Shown piece after piece: positions 53,483 through 53,903 of a DNA stretch of 53,903 nucleotides (position 1 is its first letter; each line of letters opens with the position of its first letter). The translations under genes were made by a program, and so were the position numbers. The notes under the pieces were generated by a model, which did not search any database, had not been told where the DNA came from, and saw only the letters and a list, made by a program, of their open reading frames with translations. The stretch comes from Bacteroidales bacterium (GTDB lineage: Bacteria > Bacteroidota > Bacteroidia > Bacteroidales > PXBB01). The stretch spans positions 1-53,903 of the forward strand of contig JAQVVM010000030.1 in the NCBI GenBank assembly GCA_028698995.1. Direction: 5' to 3'.

Positions 53483-53903
53483 TTATTCAAATAACTCATT
53501 AATCATATTTAATATATCTTCGATACTTTTGTCACTTTCCCCTTCAAAAAAGCTGTTAATTTCATTATTGATGCTTTCAGGAGTAATTTCGGTTGTAGCT
53601 TGCTCATTAGTTGTGTTGTTCACGTTCAATTCAGCTCTGATGTTTTCAGGGAACTCAATGGGTTCAAAAGTTTTCACAACAAATCTGGAGCTGATTTCCT
53701 CAATATTCAGGATGTTGAAAGTGGTTCTGCGGTTCAACTGGTGCTCTTCTTCAGTAACGGCATTTTGTACCAGCAACCTCTGAGCACCCCATCCAGTAGC
53801 ATTCAGACGTGATGCATCAATACCCTTTAAGGTCAGGAATTCAACTACCGACTGGGCACGTTTTTCTGATAACTCCTGATTATAGGTGGCACTACCTCTG
53901 ACA
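53483..53903 (-). CDS. OmpA-family protein, C-terminal part (5' end outside window)
   Basis: The reading frame runs from the right edge to the stop at 53483; about 139 codons are seen. The OmpA/peptidoglycan-binding domain is recognisable as YNQELSEKRAQSVVEFLTLK, GIDASRLNATGWGAQRLLVQ and HQLNRRTTFNIL. These are the helix and NR(R) segments that bind diaminopimelate in the family. An acidic tail of about 75 residues follows (FVVKTFEPIEFPENI, then SINNEINSFFEGESDKSIED). The N-terminal domains, possibly TPR or WD40 repeats as in PorE-type proteins, lie outside. It is the first visible gene of a leftward group with the SPOR protein (22 bp away) and PorP. Confidence 0.85.
   Translation of the reverse strand, partial: VRGSATYNQELSEKRAQSVVEFLTLKGIDASRLNATGWGAQRLLVQNAVTEEEHQLNRRTTFNILNIEEISSRFVVKTFEPIEFPENIRAELNVNNTTNEQATTEITPESINNEINSFFEGESDKSIEDILNMINELFE

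Overview
The window comes from the chromosome of a member of the Bacteroidota. Four things point there: several proteins carry C-terminal type IX secretion (T9SS) sorting domains; PorP/SprF and GldN-like proteins are present; many genes have the Bacteroidota promoter element TAnnTTTG upstream; and the DNA is A+T-rich with few Shine-Dalgarno sites. Order or genus cannot be fixed from this window. I see no phage, insertion sequence, CRISPR array, tRNA or plasmid gene. Almost everything reads as ordinary chromosome, with an envelope and secretion theme.

Layout. 1-125: end of a 5S rRNA and its terminator. 219-7217: an envelope-lipid block, with a leftward amidase-mlaD-ostA operon diverging from a rightward lptD and lipocalin. 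7330-11677: a small TonB-C protein, trmD, an orphan GldN-like lipoprotein, a bifunctional-nuclease/UVR protein, and a CNT nucleoside transporter with a lipoprotein-type N-terminal domain. 11907-15342: succinate dehydrogenase/fumarate reductase CAB. 15446-23790: four T9SS cargo proteins, including a large GH13 amylase, followed by an SLC45-like sugar permease. 23873-30418: a leftward TetR-TolC-MFP-RND efflux operon ending in a PII-like protein.

30863-33123: a phosphofructokinase with pyrophosphate-type signature residues and an adenosine-kinase-like PfkB protein. 33327-37791: a DUF4831 lipoprotein, a Yip1-like membrane protein, an M23 peptidase with an altered zinc motif, a repeat-bearing T9SS protein and a small secreted protein. 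37813-39600: lepA, leftward. 39820-48246: an outer-membrane beta-barrel receptor-like protein and a 1880-residue secreted subtilase with tandem PKD repeats. 48338-50943: malQ overlapping a divergent PfkB kinase. 50949-53903: a leftward OmpA-SPOR/coiled-coil-PorP cluster, cut by the window edge.

How the genes fit together. The amylase (secreted by T9SS), the SLC45-like permease, MalQ, the PfkB kinase and the PPi-type phosphofructokinase could form a starch-to-glycolysis route without an adjacent SusC/SusD pair; this is inference from content and partial adjacency. The Lpt/Mla/amidase block and the OmpA-SPOR-PorP block both concern the envelope, and SPOR domains occur in both. No single gene set is clearly a new defence or mobile system. 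The best leads are the orphan GldN-like lipoprotein, the OmpA-SPOR-PorP cluster, the lipoprotein-CNT fusion, the malQ-pfkB pair and the PII-like protein in the efflux operon.
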